NCBI GenBank assembly: GCA_904419835.1
Contig: CAJFTA010000053.1
Location: 1 to 16,160 of the forward strand
Length of the DNA: 16,160 nucleotides
Source: an uncultured Pseudoflavonifractor sp.
Lineage (GTDB): Bacteria; Bacillota; Clostridia; Oscillospirales; Oscillospiraceae
Direction of reading: 5' to 3'
The position numbers were made by a program, and so were the translations under genes. This document shows, piece by piece, positions 7,773 through 14,291 of the stretch (positions within the stretch are counted from its first letter, which is position 1; each line of letters starts with the position of its first letter). Under the pieces are notes generated by a model that saw only the letters and a program-made list of their open reading frames with translations, had not been told where the DNA came from and searched no databases.

Positions 7773-8300
7773 TTACCACCCGCGGTCGTAGGGCTGGAAG
7801 CAATCCAGGCAGAGCAGCCGGCCCTGGTGGAGCCGGACCTTGTGCTCGGGGACCGTCTCGCCGCACTGGGCGCAGGTCACGTTGCCGAAGATGCGGGCCC
7901 GCTCGGGCGCGGGCCGGGTGGGCGCGGAGAAGACGAGCACCTCCTCCACCGGGGCGGTGAGGAGCCAGTGCTGCCGGGCGGCGCGGTCCAGGCTGCGGTC
8001 CCCCGGCTTCACCGCCACCCGCAGGCCCCGGCCGCTTCTGCGGCAGTAGAAGGTAAAGACCATCTTGCCGGTGCCACGGTAGAGCAGATTGCCCTTGCCC
8101 ATGGTGCAGCCGGTGATCACCTGCACCGCGTCCACGGCACAGGTGTCGTTCTCGGTGACGCAGACCAGCTCCTCGTCGGCCTCCGGGCCGTCCAGGCCCA
8201 GCTTTGCCATGGCCTCGGTGGCCACCCGGAAGCCGGTGGCCAGTCCGGGGCAGGTGTGGCCGTGAAATTCCGCGCATTTGTTCCAGAGAGCCTCATTCAT
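7773..8300 (-). CDS. FmdE family metal-binding protein
   Basis: 175 residues. The N-terminal domain has the FmdE hallmark FHGHTCPGLATG (residues 12-23, with H13, H15 and C17 as likely metal ligands) and a conserved ENDTCAVDAVQVITGCTMGKGN segment. The last ~40 residues form a zinc-ribbon-like unit with two CxxC pairs (CAQC and CLDC). FmdE was named from the molybdenum formylmethanofuran dehydrogenase operon of methanogens, but bacterial members occur without that enzyme and their role is unclear. The ATG overlaps the larC stop by eight bases, and AGGAGG is nine bases upstream. Between larC and a metal importer it could carry or insert nickel for cofactor assembly; that is inference. A molybdenum or tungsten role is the alternative. 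Confidence 0.9.
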   Translation of the reverse strand: MNEALWNKCAEFHGHTCPGLATGFRVATEAMAKLGLDGPEADEELVCVTENDTCAVDAVQVITGCTMGKGNLLYRGTGKMVFTFYCRRSGRGLRVAVKPGDRSLDRAARQHWLLTAPVEEVLVFSAPTRPAPERARIFGNVTCAQCGETVPEHKVRLHQGRLLCLDCFQPYDRGW

Positions 8301-9612
8301 GGGAAGATTCCTCCTGCTTGTTCTTGGTCAGGGCCGCCTCCCACACCCGGGCGAAGGGCACCCCAGCCCGGCGGGCCGCGGCGGCCACATCGTCATACTC
8401 CGGCTTCCGGTGGAAGATACCCCAGCCCCGGGCCGTTTTGATGGAGATGGGGCCGAAGGGGGTGTCTGCCGTTTCGCGGCCGGGGGTGAGGAAGTATTTG
8501 CCCCACCGCCGGGCCCGCAGGCCGTTGGTGGCCGTCTCCCGCAGCACGGCGCGGGCCATCTGTTCCTCCGCGGCCGGGTCACACAGCACGGTGAGCACAT
8601 GGCCGGGCCGGCCCTTCTTCATCACGCCGGGGACGGCGTACACGTCCAGAGCCCCCTCCTCCAGCAGACGGGCGCAGGCGTAGGACAGGGCCTCGGGGGT
8701 CATGTCGTCCACGTTGCACACCAGCTCGGCAATCTCGCCCGTGCCGCCGGGAGCGTCCTCCGTCCCCTCGCCCCAGAAGGCCCGGACGCAGTTGGCCCGG
8801 TCAAACTCCTTTTTGCCCACGCCGTACCCCACCGCGCCGGCGGCCATCACCGGCATGGGGCCGAACGCCTGGGCAAAGTGGGCCACCAGGGCGGCGCCGG
8901 TGGGGGTACACAGCTCCCCTTTTACATCGCCGCCGTAGGAGGGCACTCCCTCCAGCAGGTAGGCGGTGGCGGGAGCGGGCACCGGCACCACCCCGTGGGC
9001 GCACCGGACAAAGCCGCTGCCCACATGGACGGGGGAGGCCACAATTTTGTCGGGGGCGAGGAGATACATGGCGTAGCACACGCCCACCACGTCGGCCACC
9101 GCGTCCAGAGCCCCCACCTCGTGGAAGTGAACCTGTTCCACCGGGCAGCCGTGGGCCCTGGCCTCGGCGGCGGCGATGGAATCGTACACCGCCCGGGCGT
9201 GGGCCTTCACCTCCCCGGGCAGGGGCAGGCCGTCGATGAGGGCGGCGATGTGGCCGGGGGAGGCGTGGTGATGGTGGGGATGATCGTGTTCATGGGCATG
9301 GTGGTGCTCGTGGCAGTGGCCGTGGTCGTGTTCATGGTGGTCATGGCCGTGAGAATGGACGTGGATGTGCCCCTCCCCGGCGGCCATGGGCACGTCGTGG
9401 GATTCCTCCTCCGCTCCGTCCACAGTTACCTCCATCCGGGTGCCCGCAATGCCGCAGGTCCTGGCGGGCAGGGGGGTGAGCTCCACCCCGGGCAGGCCCA
9501 GGGAATTCATGGCGCTGACAAAGGCCGCCTTGTCGGGCAGCAGCTCGTAGAGGGCGGACATGAGCATATCGCCCGCCGCGCCCATATTGCACTCAAGATA
9601 CAGAATTTTCAT
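8293..9612 (-). CDS. larC: Nickel-pincer cofactor biosynthesis protein LarC (nickel insertase)
   Basis: 439 residues. LarC is the CTP-dependent cyclometallase that inserts nickel into pyridinium-3,5-bisthiocarboxylic acid mononucleotide, the last step of nickel-pincer nucleotide synthesis. The start MKILYLECNMGAAGDM is typical, as are VEQVHFHEVGALDAVADVVG, the CTPTGAAL motif and, in the second half, ELVCNVDDMTPEALSYA and a GRPGHVLTVLC stretch. Residues 82-121 hold 22 histidines, a likely nickel store or delivery tract. In Lactiplantibacillus plantarum larC is split into C1 and C2 joined by programmed frameshifting; here one uninterrupted frame encodes both halves. It overlaps larB by 20 bases and fmdE by 8, so all three should be translated together. 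Confidence 0.96.
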   Translation of the reverse strand: MKILYLECNMGAAGDMLMSALYELLPDKAAFVSAMNSLGLPGVELTPLPARTCGIAGTRMEVTVDGAEEESHDVPMAAGEGHIHVHSHGHDHHEHDHGHCHEHHHAHEHDHPHHHHASPGHIAALIDGLPLPGEVKAHARAVYDSIAAAEARAHGCPVEQVHFHEVGALDAVADVVGVCYAMYLLAPDKIVASPVHVGSGFVRCAHGVVPVPAPATAYLLEGVPSYGGDVKGELCTPTGAALVAHFAQAFGPMPVMAAGAVGYGVGKKEFDRANCVRAFWGEGTEDAPGGTGEIAELVCNVDDMTPEALSYACARLLEEGALDVYAVPGVMKKGRPGHVLTVLCDPAAEEQMARAVLRETATNGLRARRWGKYFLTPGRETADTPFGPISIKTARGWGIFHRKPEYDDVAAAARRAGVPFARVWEAALTKNKQEESSHE

Positions 9613-10402
9613 GGCCGGGAGCCTCCTTGTGCTGGTCTTGGGAGGGCAGGCCCTCCATCTGGTTGATCATGCTGGCCAGATATCCGGCGCCGAAGCCGTT
9701 GTCGATGTTGACCACGGCGGAGCCGGAGGCGCAGGAGTTGAGCATGGACAGCAGGGCGGACAGGCCGTGGAAGGAGGCGCCGTACCCCACGCTGGTGGGC
9801 ACGGCGATGACCGGACAGTCCACCAGCCCGCCCACCACGCTGGCCAGCGCCCCCTCCATGCCCGCCACCGCCACAATGCACCGGGCGGACATGAGCACGT
9901 CCAGTTTGGACAGCAGCCGGTGGAGTCCGGCCACCCCCACGTCGTACAGCCGGGTGACATGGTTGCCCATGGCCTCGGCGGTGAGGGCGGCCTCTTCGGC
10001 CACCGGCAGATCGCTGGTGCCCCCGGTGGCCACCACAATGTGGCCCAGGGCGGGGGTGTCCGGCCGGGGCCAGGCCACTGCCAGCCGGGCCTCCGGGTGG
10101 TAGTCCAGCTCCGCCGCACGGCCCACCAGCTCCGCCGCCTCCGGGCTGATGCGGGTGATGAGGATGTTGCCGCAGCCCCGGCTGTGCATGGCGGCCACAA
10201 TGCCGGCAATCTGCTCCGGCGTCTTGCCCGCGCCGTAGATGACCTCCCCGCTTCCCTGGCGCACGGAGCGGTGGTAGTCCACCTTGGCGTACCCCAAATC
10301 CTCAAAGGGGGACAGCTTCAGCTCCAGCAGAGCCTCCTCGGGGGTGGCATCCCCCGCAGACACCGACCGGAGCAGGGAGAGAATCTCCCGTTTGTTGTCC
10401 AT
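9593..10402 (-). CDS. larB: Nickel-pincer cofactor biosynthesis protein LarB (NaAD carboxylase)
   Basis: 269 residues. LarB starts the pathway by carboxylating C5 of the pyridinium ring of nicotinic acid adenine dinucleotide and hydrolysing the phosphoanhydride. The C-terminal half (about residues 120-250) is the AIR-carboxylase/PurE-like domain, with GHIVVATGGTSDLPVAEEA, DVGVAGLHRLLS, VAVAGMEGALASVVGG, VIAVPTSVGYG and a glycine-rich NIDNGFGAGY end. The N-terminal part has the usual DYHRSVRQGSGEVIYGAGKT segment. The ATG at 10402 is five bases after larE and GGGAGG is nine bases upstream. Length and motifs are as expected, with no disruption. Confidence 0.96.
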   Translation of the reverse strand: MDNKREILSLLRSVSAGDATPEEALLELKLSPFEDLGYAKVDYHRSVRQGSGEVIYGAGKTPEQIAGIVAAMHSRGCGNILITRISPEAAELVGRAAELDYHPEARLAVAWPRPDTPALGHIVVATGGTSDLPVAEEAALTAEAMGNHVTRLYDVGVAGLHRLLSKLDVLMSARCIVAVAGMEGALASVVGGLVDCPVIAVPTSVGYGASFHGLSALLSMLNSCASGSAVVNIDNGFGAGYLASMINQMEGLPSQDQHKEAPGHENSVS

Positions 10403-10407
10403 ATCCG

Positions 10408-11160
10408 TCAGCCTCCCGTCCGCACTGCAAAATCCAGCAATACTGTCTCAAACCAGGGTGAGAGGGCGGCCTTGACCGCCTCCCGCGCTTCCGCCGCCCG
10501 GGCGAAGTCCCGCTCCGTCAGCTCCAGCCGGGCCGCGCCGTGGAACAGCCGCACCCGGAAATCCCGGTACCCCAGAGCGGCCAGGGCGTTTTCCGCCCCC
10601 TCCACCGCCGAGAGGGCCTCCGGCGTGATGGCCGTGCCCGTGGGCACCCGGGTGGCCAGGCAGGCGTAGGCCGGCTTGTCCCAGGTGAACAGCCCCGCCT
10701 CTCTGGACCGTGTCCGTACCTCCGCCTTGGTGACGCCGCACTCCCGCAGAGGGGAGCGGACGGCCAGCTCGGCCAGCGCCCGCATGCCGGGGCGGTCTCC
10801 GGCGTCGTCCGAGGCGTTAGTGCCGTCGATGAGCAGGGTGTACCCGTCGGCCAGGGCCGCCTCCTTCAGCAGGGTAAACAGGGCGGTCTTGCAGTGGTAG
10901 CAGCGGTCGGGGCCGTTGGCCGCCGCGCCGGGCACCGACAGCACGTCGGCCTCCAGCACTGCCATGGGCATGCCCAGCTCCTCCGCCAGCCGCCTGGCGT
11001 CGGCGAGCTCAAAGGCGGGCTGGAAGGGGGAGTGGACGTAGTAGGCCTTCACATCCTCTGCCCACTCCCTGGCCGCCCAGAGGAGATAGGCCGAATCCGC
11101 GCCGCCGGAAAAGGCCAGGGCGGCCCGGGGATTGTTATGAAAAAACTCCTGAAGGGTCAT
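10408..11160 (-). CDS. larE: ATP-dependent sacrificial sulfur transferase LarE
   Basis: 250 residues. LarE activates the dicarboxylated pyridinium nucleotide with ATP and installs the two sulfurs of the pincer cofactor. The PP-loop SGGADS is at residues 18-23. The conserved GPDRCYHCKTALF is at about 83-95 and DGTNASDDAGDRPG at 112-125. C167 in AYACLATR lies where the sacrificial sulfur-donor cysteine of the L. plantarum enzyme is expected. I see no extra neighbouring cysteines that would clearly mark the iron-sulfur-cluster version, but this is tentative. ATG at 11160 is chosen because AGGAGG precedes it by six bases; the frame stays open to 11241, but those codons overlap the leader terminator. 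It is the first gene of the operon. Confidence 0.95.
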   Translation of the reverse strand: MTLQEFFHNNPRAALAFSGGADSAYLLWAAREWAEDVKAYYVHSPFQPAFELADARRLAEELGMPMAVLEADVLSVPGAAANGPDRCYHCKTALFTLLKEAALADGYTLLIDGTNASDDAGDRPGMRALAELAVRSPLRECGVTKAEVRTRSREAGLFTWDKPAYACLATRVPTGTAITPEALSAVEGAENALAALGYRDFRVRLFHGAARLELTERDFARAAEAREAVKAALSPWFETVLLDFAVRTGG

Positions 11161-11202
11161 GGAGCACCTCCTGTGGGAAAAATAACCAGACCAAAGAGCA
11201 AC

Positions 11203-11234
11203 AAAAAAGACACGCCCCCTGTGGGGCATGTCTT
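11203..11234 (-). terminator. Intrinsic terminator inside the larE leader (attenuator)
   Basis: Read on the minus strand, AAGACATGCCCC, loop ACAG and GGGGGCGTGTCTT form a 12-bp stem with one U-G pair, followed by a T run to 11203. It lies between the operon promoter (11348-11376) and the larE start (11160) with no ORF in front of it, so it should stop most transcripts unless antitermination occurs. Confidence 0.88.
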
Positions 11235-11342
11235 CTGACATCCTGCGCGGCGCTCTGCCGCGCGCTGGGCCGGGGAGAGAAAAGACGCTGTAAACAGGAC
11301 CCTTCTGGGCCTTCGGGAGGCCGCTTGACCTCTAATCTAACT
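11235..11342 (-). promoter_or_regulatory. Structured lar-operon leader, candidate riboswitch or attenuator sensor
   Basis: About 107 nt of untranslated RNA separate the predicted mRNA start (near 11341) from the terminator. On the minus strand the elements in order are a hairpin GGCCT-CCCGA-AGGCC (11309-11323), CTGTTTACAG (11289-11298), the pyrimidine segment GCGTCTTTTCTC (about 11278-11289), a 7-bp GC hairpin GCGCGGC/GCCGCGC (11245-11263) and ATGTCAGAAGACAT at the terminator base. GCGTCTTTT copies the distal arm of the terminator and could pair with its proximal arm as an antiterminator. I find no B12 box, T-box or other riboswitch core that I know. The sensed molecule is unknown; nickel or the cofactor pathway would fit the genes. 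Confidence 0.55.
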
Positions 11343-11347
11343 TTATT

Positions 11348-11376
11348 AGTATAAACGACCGGGCGGGGGCAGTCAA
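11348..11376 (-). promoter_or_regulatory. Promoter of the lar-fmdE-ABC operon
   Basis: On the minus strand, -35 TTGACT (11371-11376) and -10 TATACT (11348-11353) are exactly 17 bases apart. It is the only convincing promoter seen upstream of the seven genes, whose internal gaps are at most 52 bases. Confidence 0.85.
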
Positions 11377-11431
11377 GACAAAAGTCGCATTGAAGCGGGC
11401 TGGGATAGCTTGGAGCAGCAAAGTGTCGATA

Positions 11432-11449
11432 TTTACATAATCTTCACAT
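11432..11449 (+). promoter_or_regulatory. Pho-box-like direct repeat
   Basis: TTTACAT (11432-11438) and TTCACAT (11443-11449) form a direct repeat with an 11-base period in an AT-rich stretch. This spacing and sequence resemble PhoB/PhoP sites. No gene starts downstream on the plus strand before the repeat cluster at 11633, and on the other side it lies about 56 bases above the lar promoter. Function is uncertain. Confidence 0.35.
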
Positions 11450-11556
11450 CTTATTTAAAAACCGTCCAACAATTTCCGCCGCCCTGGTGGTATCTTATAG
11501 TCACAGCAAAGGAACACCACCGATACCGCCTCGGGCTGTTGTGGCGGACCAGAGAC

Positions 11557-11574
11557 AACACGGTTTTCCGTGTT
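11557..11574. other. Small perfect hairpin in the intergenic region
   Basis: AACACGG, loop TTTT, CCGTGTT is a 7-bp perfect inverted repeat followed on the plus strand by TCTATATA. The surrounding 11377-11632 holds no convincing gene on either strand: short open frames lack well-placed ribosome sites. Confidence 0.5.
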
Positions 11575-11632
11575 TCTATATAAAGCGAGTTTTTCATTTC
11601 TCCCTCTTCTATTCCTCTCTCTTCCAAATCAA

Positions 11633-11705
11633 AAGCGAGATGCCCGCCGCACATAGTGCGGCGGGCATCTCGCTTCAGCACGCAAAAAGCTATGATGAAA
11701 AAGCA
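11633..11705. repeat. Long-stem hairpin repeat, copy 1
   Basis: A 20-bp perfect inverted repeat (arms 11633-11652 and 11656-11675, loop ATA) is followed by a conserved tail CGCAAAAAGCTATGATGAAA. The same hairpin and tail recur at 11899-11965, on the other side of the multi-hairpin repeat. The stem has no good T run on either strand. It is a dispersed non-coding repeat rather than a gene. Confidence 0.75.
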
Positions 11706-11706
11706 C

Positions 11707-11894
11707 CCGCCTGAACTGGGGCGGGGGAGCGCGAGGGGGCGGCGGCCCGCCTCGCGTGGAATCGAATGCCCCGGAAGCGTTGCCATGCAAGGCTTCCGGC
11801 GAGCGACGCGAGGACTTTTGCGCCGCCGTGAGGGGCAAAAGTAACGGTATTATTGAAGGCTGTCAAAAAAGTCCAGGAGCTTTTTTGACAGCCT
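11707..11894. repeat. Interspersed multi-hairpin repeat (copy B)
   Basis: This 188-bp segment matches 15972-16160 along its full length with scattered differences. Successive hairpins are a CGCGAGG/CCTCGCG stem (near 11730-11756), CCGGAAGC/GCTTCCGG with inner TTGC/GCAA (near 11772-11800) and a terminal AGGCTGTCAAAAAAG/CTTTTTTGACAGCCT (11857-11894). The other copy differs at paired positions in ways that keep the pairing. The GCGCCGC hairpin of the other copies is decayed here. Confidence 0.85.
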
Positions 11895-11898
11895 GACC

Positions 11899-11965
11899 AA
11901 GATGCCCGCCGCACTATGTGCGGCGGGCATCCCGCTTCAGCGCGCAAAAAGCTATGATGAAAAAG
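11899..11965. repeat. Long-stem hairpin repeat, copy 2
   Basis: GATGCCCGCCGCAC (11901-11914), loop TAT, GTGCGGCGGGCATC (11918-11931) and the tail CGCAAAAAGCTATGATGAAA repeat the unit at 11633-11705 with a shorter stem. The loop is the complement of copy 1's. After it come CCGCC and a fragment CGCCTGAACGG that look like the worn start of another multi-hairpin repeat, cut off at the end of the aldo/keto reductase gene. Confidence 0.75.
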
Positions 11966-12009
11966 CAGCCGCCTTTTATCCACAGAATACGCCTGAACGG
12001 TGGAAAACC

Positions 12010-13143
12010 TCAGCCCTTGGCGGCCTCGGCGGCGGCAGCGGCCACCTCCGCCAGGCGGTCGGGGATGACGATATGCTGGGGGCAGCGGTCCACGCACTGG
12101 CCGCAGCGGACGCACTGCTCGGGCCGCATGGACTCGGGAATCAGGTCCCAGGTGTTGTCAAAGGAGCTCTTCTTCCCGTCCACGCAGAACTGGTTGTAGA
12201 TGGCGAAGATGCGGGGGATGTCCACATGCCTGGGGCAGTCGGTGCAGTACCGGCAGCCGGTGCAGGGGATGGTGCCGGCAGAGCGGTAGACCTCCACCGC
12301 CCTGGCCAGTACGGCCCGGTCCTCCTCCGTAAGGGGCTGGAAGGGGGACATGGTGGCGATGTTGTCCTCCACCTGGTCCATGGCCGACATGCCGGAGAGC
12401 ACGGTCATCACCCCCGGCAGGGAGGCGGCGTACCGCAGGGCCCAGGAGGCGGCGCTCCTGCCCGGCGCGGCCTCCTCCAGCACGGCCCGGGCGGCGGGGG
12501 TCAGGCTGGCCAGAGCCCCGCCCCGCACCGGCTCCATCACAATGACGGGCAGGCCCCGCTGCGTGACAATCTCATACTGGCGCTTTGCGTCCTGCAAATC
12601 CCAGTCCAGGTAGTTGAGCTGGAGCTGGACAAAATCCCACTGGTGGTCGCCCAGAATCCGCTCCAGCAGCTCGGGCCGGTCGTGGAAGGAGAAGCCCAGC
12701 CGGCGGATGCGGCCCCGGGCCTTCTCGTGGGACAGCACCTGGTAGGCCCCCGAGGCCTGGAAGGTGGCGTAGTGCTCGGCGGTGAGGCTGTGGGCCAGGT
12801 AGAAATCAAAGTAGTCCACCCGGCAGCGCTGGAGCTGGCGGGTGAAGATGTCCTCCGCGTCGGAGGCGGACTTGGCCAGCCAGGTGGGCAGCTTGGTGGC
12901 CAGGTGAAAGCTCTTCCGATCCCACTTGGAGAGGATCTGGCCCAGAAAGGGCTCGCTCTCCCCCTTATGGTAGTTCCAGGCGGTGTCAAAGTAGTTGACG
13001 CCCGCCTCGTGGGCCCGCTCCAGCAGGCGGCGGCTCTCCCGGACGGCAATCATGCCGTCGCTCTTGCGGGTGGGAAAGCGCATACAGCCATAGCCCAGCA
13101 GGGAAATGTCCTCCCCAATGGACGCAAAATGCCGATTTTCCAT
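12010..13143 (-). CDS. Aldo/keto reductase with C-terminal 4Fe-4S domain
   Basis: 377 residues. The aldo/keto reductase barrel takes up about residues 1-280: LLGYGCMRFPT at the start, AGVNYFDTAWNYHKGESE with the catalytic Asp and Tyr, LATKLP with the Lys, YFDFYLAHSL, and the cofactor-binding end GVMTVLSGMS. Two cysteine clusters follow, CTGCRYCTDCP and CVRCGQCVDRCP, of the kind that hold 4Fe-4S clusters. Proteins of this architecture are common in gut Clostridia as probable electron-transfer oxidoreductases; the substrate is unknown. ATG at 13143 has GGGAGG five bases upstream; the frame is open to 13209 without a ribosome site there. It is monocistronic, with its own promoter at 13214-13243. 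Confidence 0.93.
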   Translation of the reverse strand: MENRHFASIGEDISLLGYGCMRFPTRKSDGMIAVRESRRLLERAHEAGVNYFDTAWNYHKGESEPFLGQILSKWDRKSFHLATKLPTWLAKSASDAEDIFTRQLQRCRVDYFDFYLAHSLTAEHYATFQASGAYQVLSHEKARGRIRRLGFSFHDRPELLERILGDHQWDFVQLQLNYLDWDLQDAKRQYEIVTQRGLPVIVMEPVRGGALASLTPAARAVLEEAAPGRSAASWALRYAASLPGVMTVLSGMSAMDQVEDNIATMSPFQPLTEEDRAVLARAVEVYRSAGTIPCTGCRYCTDCPRHVDIPRIFAIYNQFCVDGKKSSFDNTWDLIPESMRPEQCVRCGQCVDRCPQHIVIPDRLAEVAAAAAEAAKG

Positions 13144-13213
13144 GTTGACCTCCCTGTGGACCGCCCTCTGGGCGGAGACTGACCGCCGCTCCTGTGCGCA
13201 CGGCCGCACTGCT

Positions 13214-13243
13214 ATTATAATGCAGGCCGGGGATCCCTTGCAA
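13214..13243 (-). promoter_or_regulatory. Promoter of the aldo/keto reductase gene
   Basis: On the minus strand, -35 TTGCAA (13238-13243) and a perfect -10 TATAAT (13214-13219) are 18 bases apart, giving an mRNA start near 13207 and a leader of about 65 nt. Confidence 0.7.
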
Positions 13244-13334
13244 GTGGGGCGGCCCGGGGAAATTTTTTACCGGGTGTACCGGGATATGCCACACAGCCGG
13301 GCGGGACGGCATATTCTGGAGAGGAGGGAAGCGC

Positions 13335-14123
13335 ATGAATCTGACTGAACGTATTCTGACCGGCAGCGACTGCTGGAAGGCGGGGCGGACCATCGTCCCC
13401 AGGGGGATCATGGTCCACTCCACCGGCGTGGCCCAGCCTGACCCGGAGGTATTCCTCAGGGCCTGGAACCGGCCGGGGGTGGAGGCCTGCGCCCACGCCT
13501 TTGTCCACCGGGACGGGGTCATCCAGACCCTGCCCTGGAACTGGCGGGGCTGGCACGCGGGCGCGCCCAGGGGGGATGGAATCTCCGCCAACAACACCCA
13601 CATCAGCTTTGAAATTCTGGAGCCCGCCGGCCACACCTACCAGGGCGGGACCATGGTGGACTACAATCCGGCCAAGAACGCCGCCTATTTTGACGCGGTG
13701 TACCGCAATGCGGTGGAGCTGACCGCCATGCTCTGCGCCCGGTACGGGCTGAACCCGCTGGAGGCCGGGGTGGTGGTGGACCACGCGGAGGGCTGTGCTC
13801 TTGGCATCGCCTCCAACCACGCCGACGTGGGCCACTGGTTCCCCAGGCATGGCAAAAGCATGGACCAGTTCCGCGCCGATGTAGCCAGAGAGATGAAGGG
13901 AGGGGAAGAGGAGATGACCCAGGAGGCATTCAACCAGATGTTCCGCGCCGCCATGGAGGCGTGGCAGGCGGAGCAGGCGGCCCAGCCCGTCAGCGCCTGG
14001 GCGGAGGATGTCTGGAGGGCGGCCAGCGCCGGCGGACTGTTCGACGGCACGGCCCCCCGGACAGCGCTGACTCGGGAGCAGGCGGCTCTGGTGCTCTCGC
14101 GGCTGAAGCGGCAGGGCGGCTGA
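13335..14123 (+). CDS. N-acetylmuramoyl-L-alanine amidase (Amidase_2) with SLH-like tail
   Basis: 262 residues. It is predicted to cut the bond between N-acetylmuramic acid and L-alanine in peptidoglycan. The Amidase_2/PGRP fold spans about residues 15-190: zinc ligand H28 in GIMVHSTG, AHAFVHRDGVIQTLPWN, AGAPRGDGISANNTHISFEI, and the second ligand region SNHADVGHWFPRHGKSMDQF. An acidic linker (GGEEEMTQEAFNQMF) leads to a tail with AEDVWRAASAGGLFDGT and LTREQAALVLSRL, which resembles half of an S-layer-homology or similar repeat. There is no signal peptide, as in phage endolysins and their domesticated relatives, so export or lysis is needed for it to reach the wall. GAGGAGGG lies about six bases before the ATG. 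No phage genes are nearby. Confidence 0.92.
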   Translation: MNLTERILTGSDCWKAGRTIVPRGIMVHSTGVAQPDPEVFLRAWNRPGVEACAHAFVHRDGVIQTLPWNWRGWHAGAPRGDGISANNTHISFEILEPAGHTYQGGTMVDYNPAKNAAYFDAVYRNAVELTAMLCARYGLNPLEAGVVVDHAEGCALGIASNHADVGHWFPRHGKSMDQFRADVAREMKGGEEEMTQEAFNQMFRAAMEAWQAEQAAQPVSAWAEDVWRAASAGGLFDGTAPRTALTREQAALVLSRLKRQGG

Positions 14124-14142
14124 CCGAAATAGGGCGGGAGAA

Positions 14143-14174
14143 GGGGGGACGTTCTTCGGAGCGTCCCCCCTTTT
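14143..14174 (+). terminator. Terminator of the amidase gene
   Basis: GGGGGGACG extends through a U-G, U-A and C-G pair to a TTCG tetraloop and CGTCCCCCC, followed by TTTT. It starts 20 bases after the amidase stop. Confidence 0.88.
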
Positions 14175-14191
14175 CATATGGAAAGGCCCAA

Positions 14192-14235
14192 AAATATGCT
14201 GGACACAGTTGATTTCAACCATGTCCAGCATATTT
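14192..14235. repeat. Long imperfect hairpin in AT-rich spacer (first)
   Basis: AAATATGCTGGACA (14192-14205) is the exact complement of TGTCCAGCATATTT (14222-14235). The 16-base loop has its own small stem, GTTG-ATTT-CAAC. The surrounding 14180-14360 is clearly less GC-rich than its neighbours and has no gene. Confidence 0.75.
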
Positions 14236-14291
14236 CATTTACCCAATCCAGTCTGACAGATACCGTAAGTGTAATTGAATGGATTACTATA

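Noticed and set aside
8293..9612. A programmed frameshift in larC as in Lactiplantibacillus
   Set aside because: The gene is one continuous frame containing both the LarC1 and LarC2 parts.
11235..11342. Cobalamin riboswitch or T-box in the lar leader
   Set aside because: Neither a B12-box-like core nor the T-box TGGNACCGCG-type sequence is present.
11451..11597. A possible 48-aa minus-strand peptide beginning MKNSLYIETRKTV
   Set aside because: The GAGGGAG site is only two bases from the ATG, there is no promoter other than repeat DNA upstream, and the sequence shows no fold or family.
11487..11714. A 75-aa plus-strand frame running into the hairpin repeat
   Set aside because: It has no ribosome site and its C-terminus is encoded by the repeat hairpin.
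11633..11965. CRISPR array or insertion sequence
   Set aside because: Repeats are few, long and unequally spaced without spacers of constant length, and no transposase or cas gene is present.
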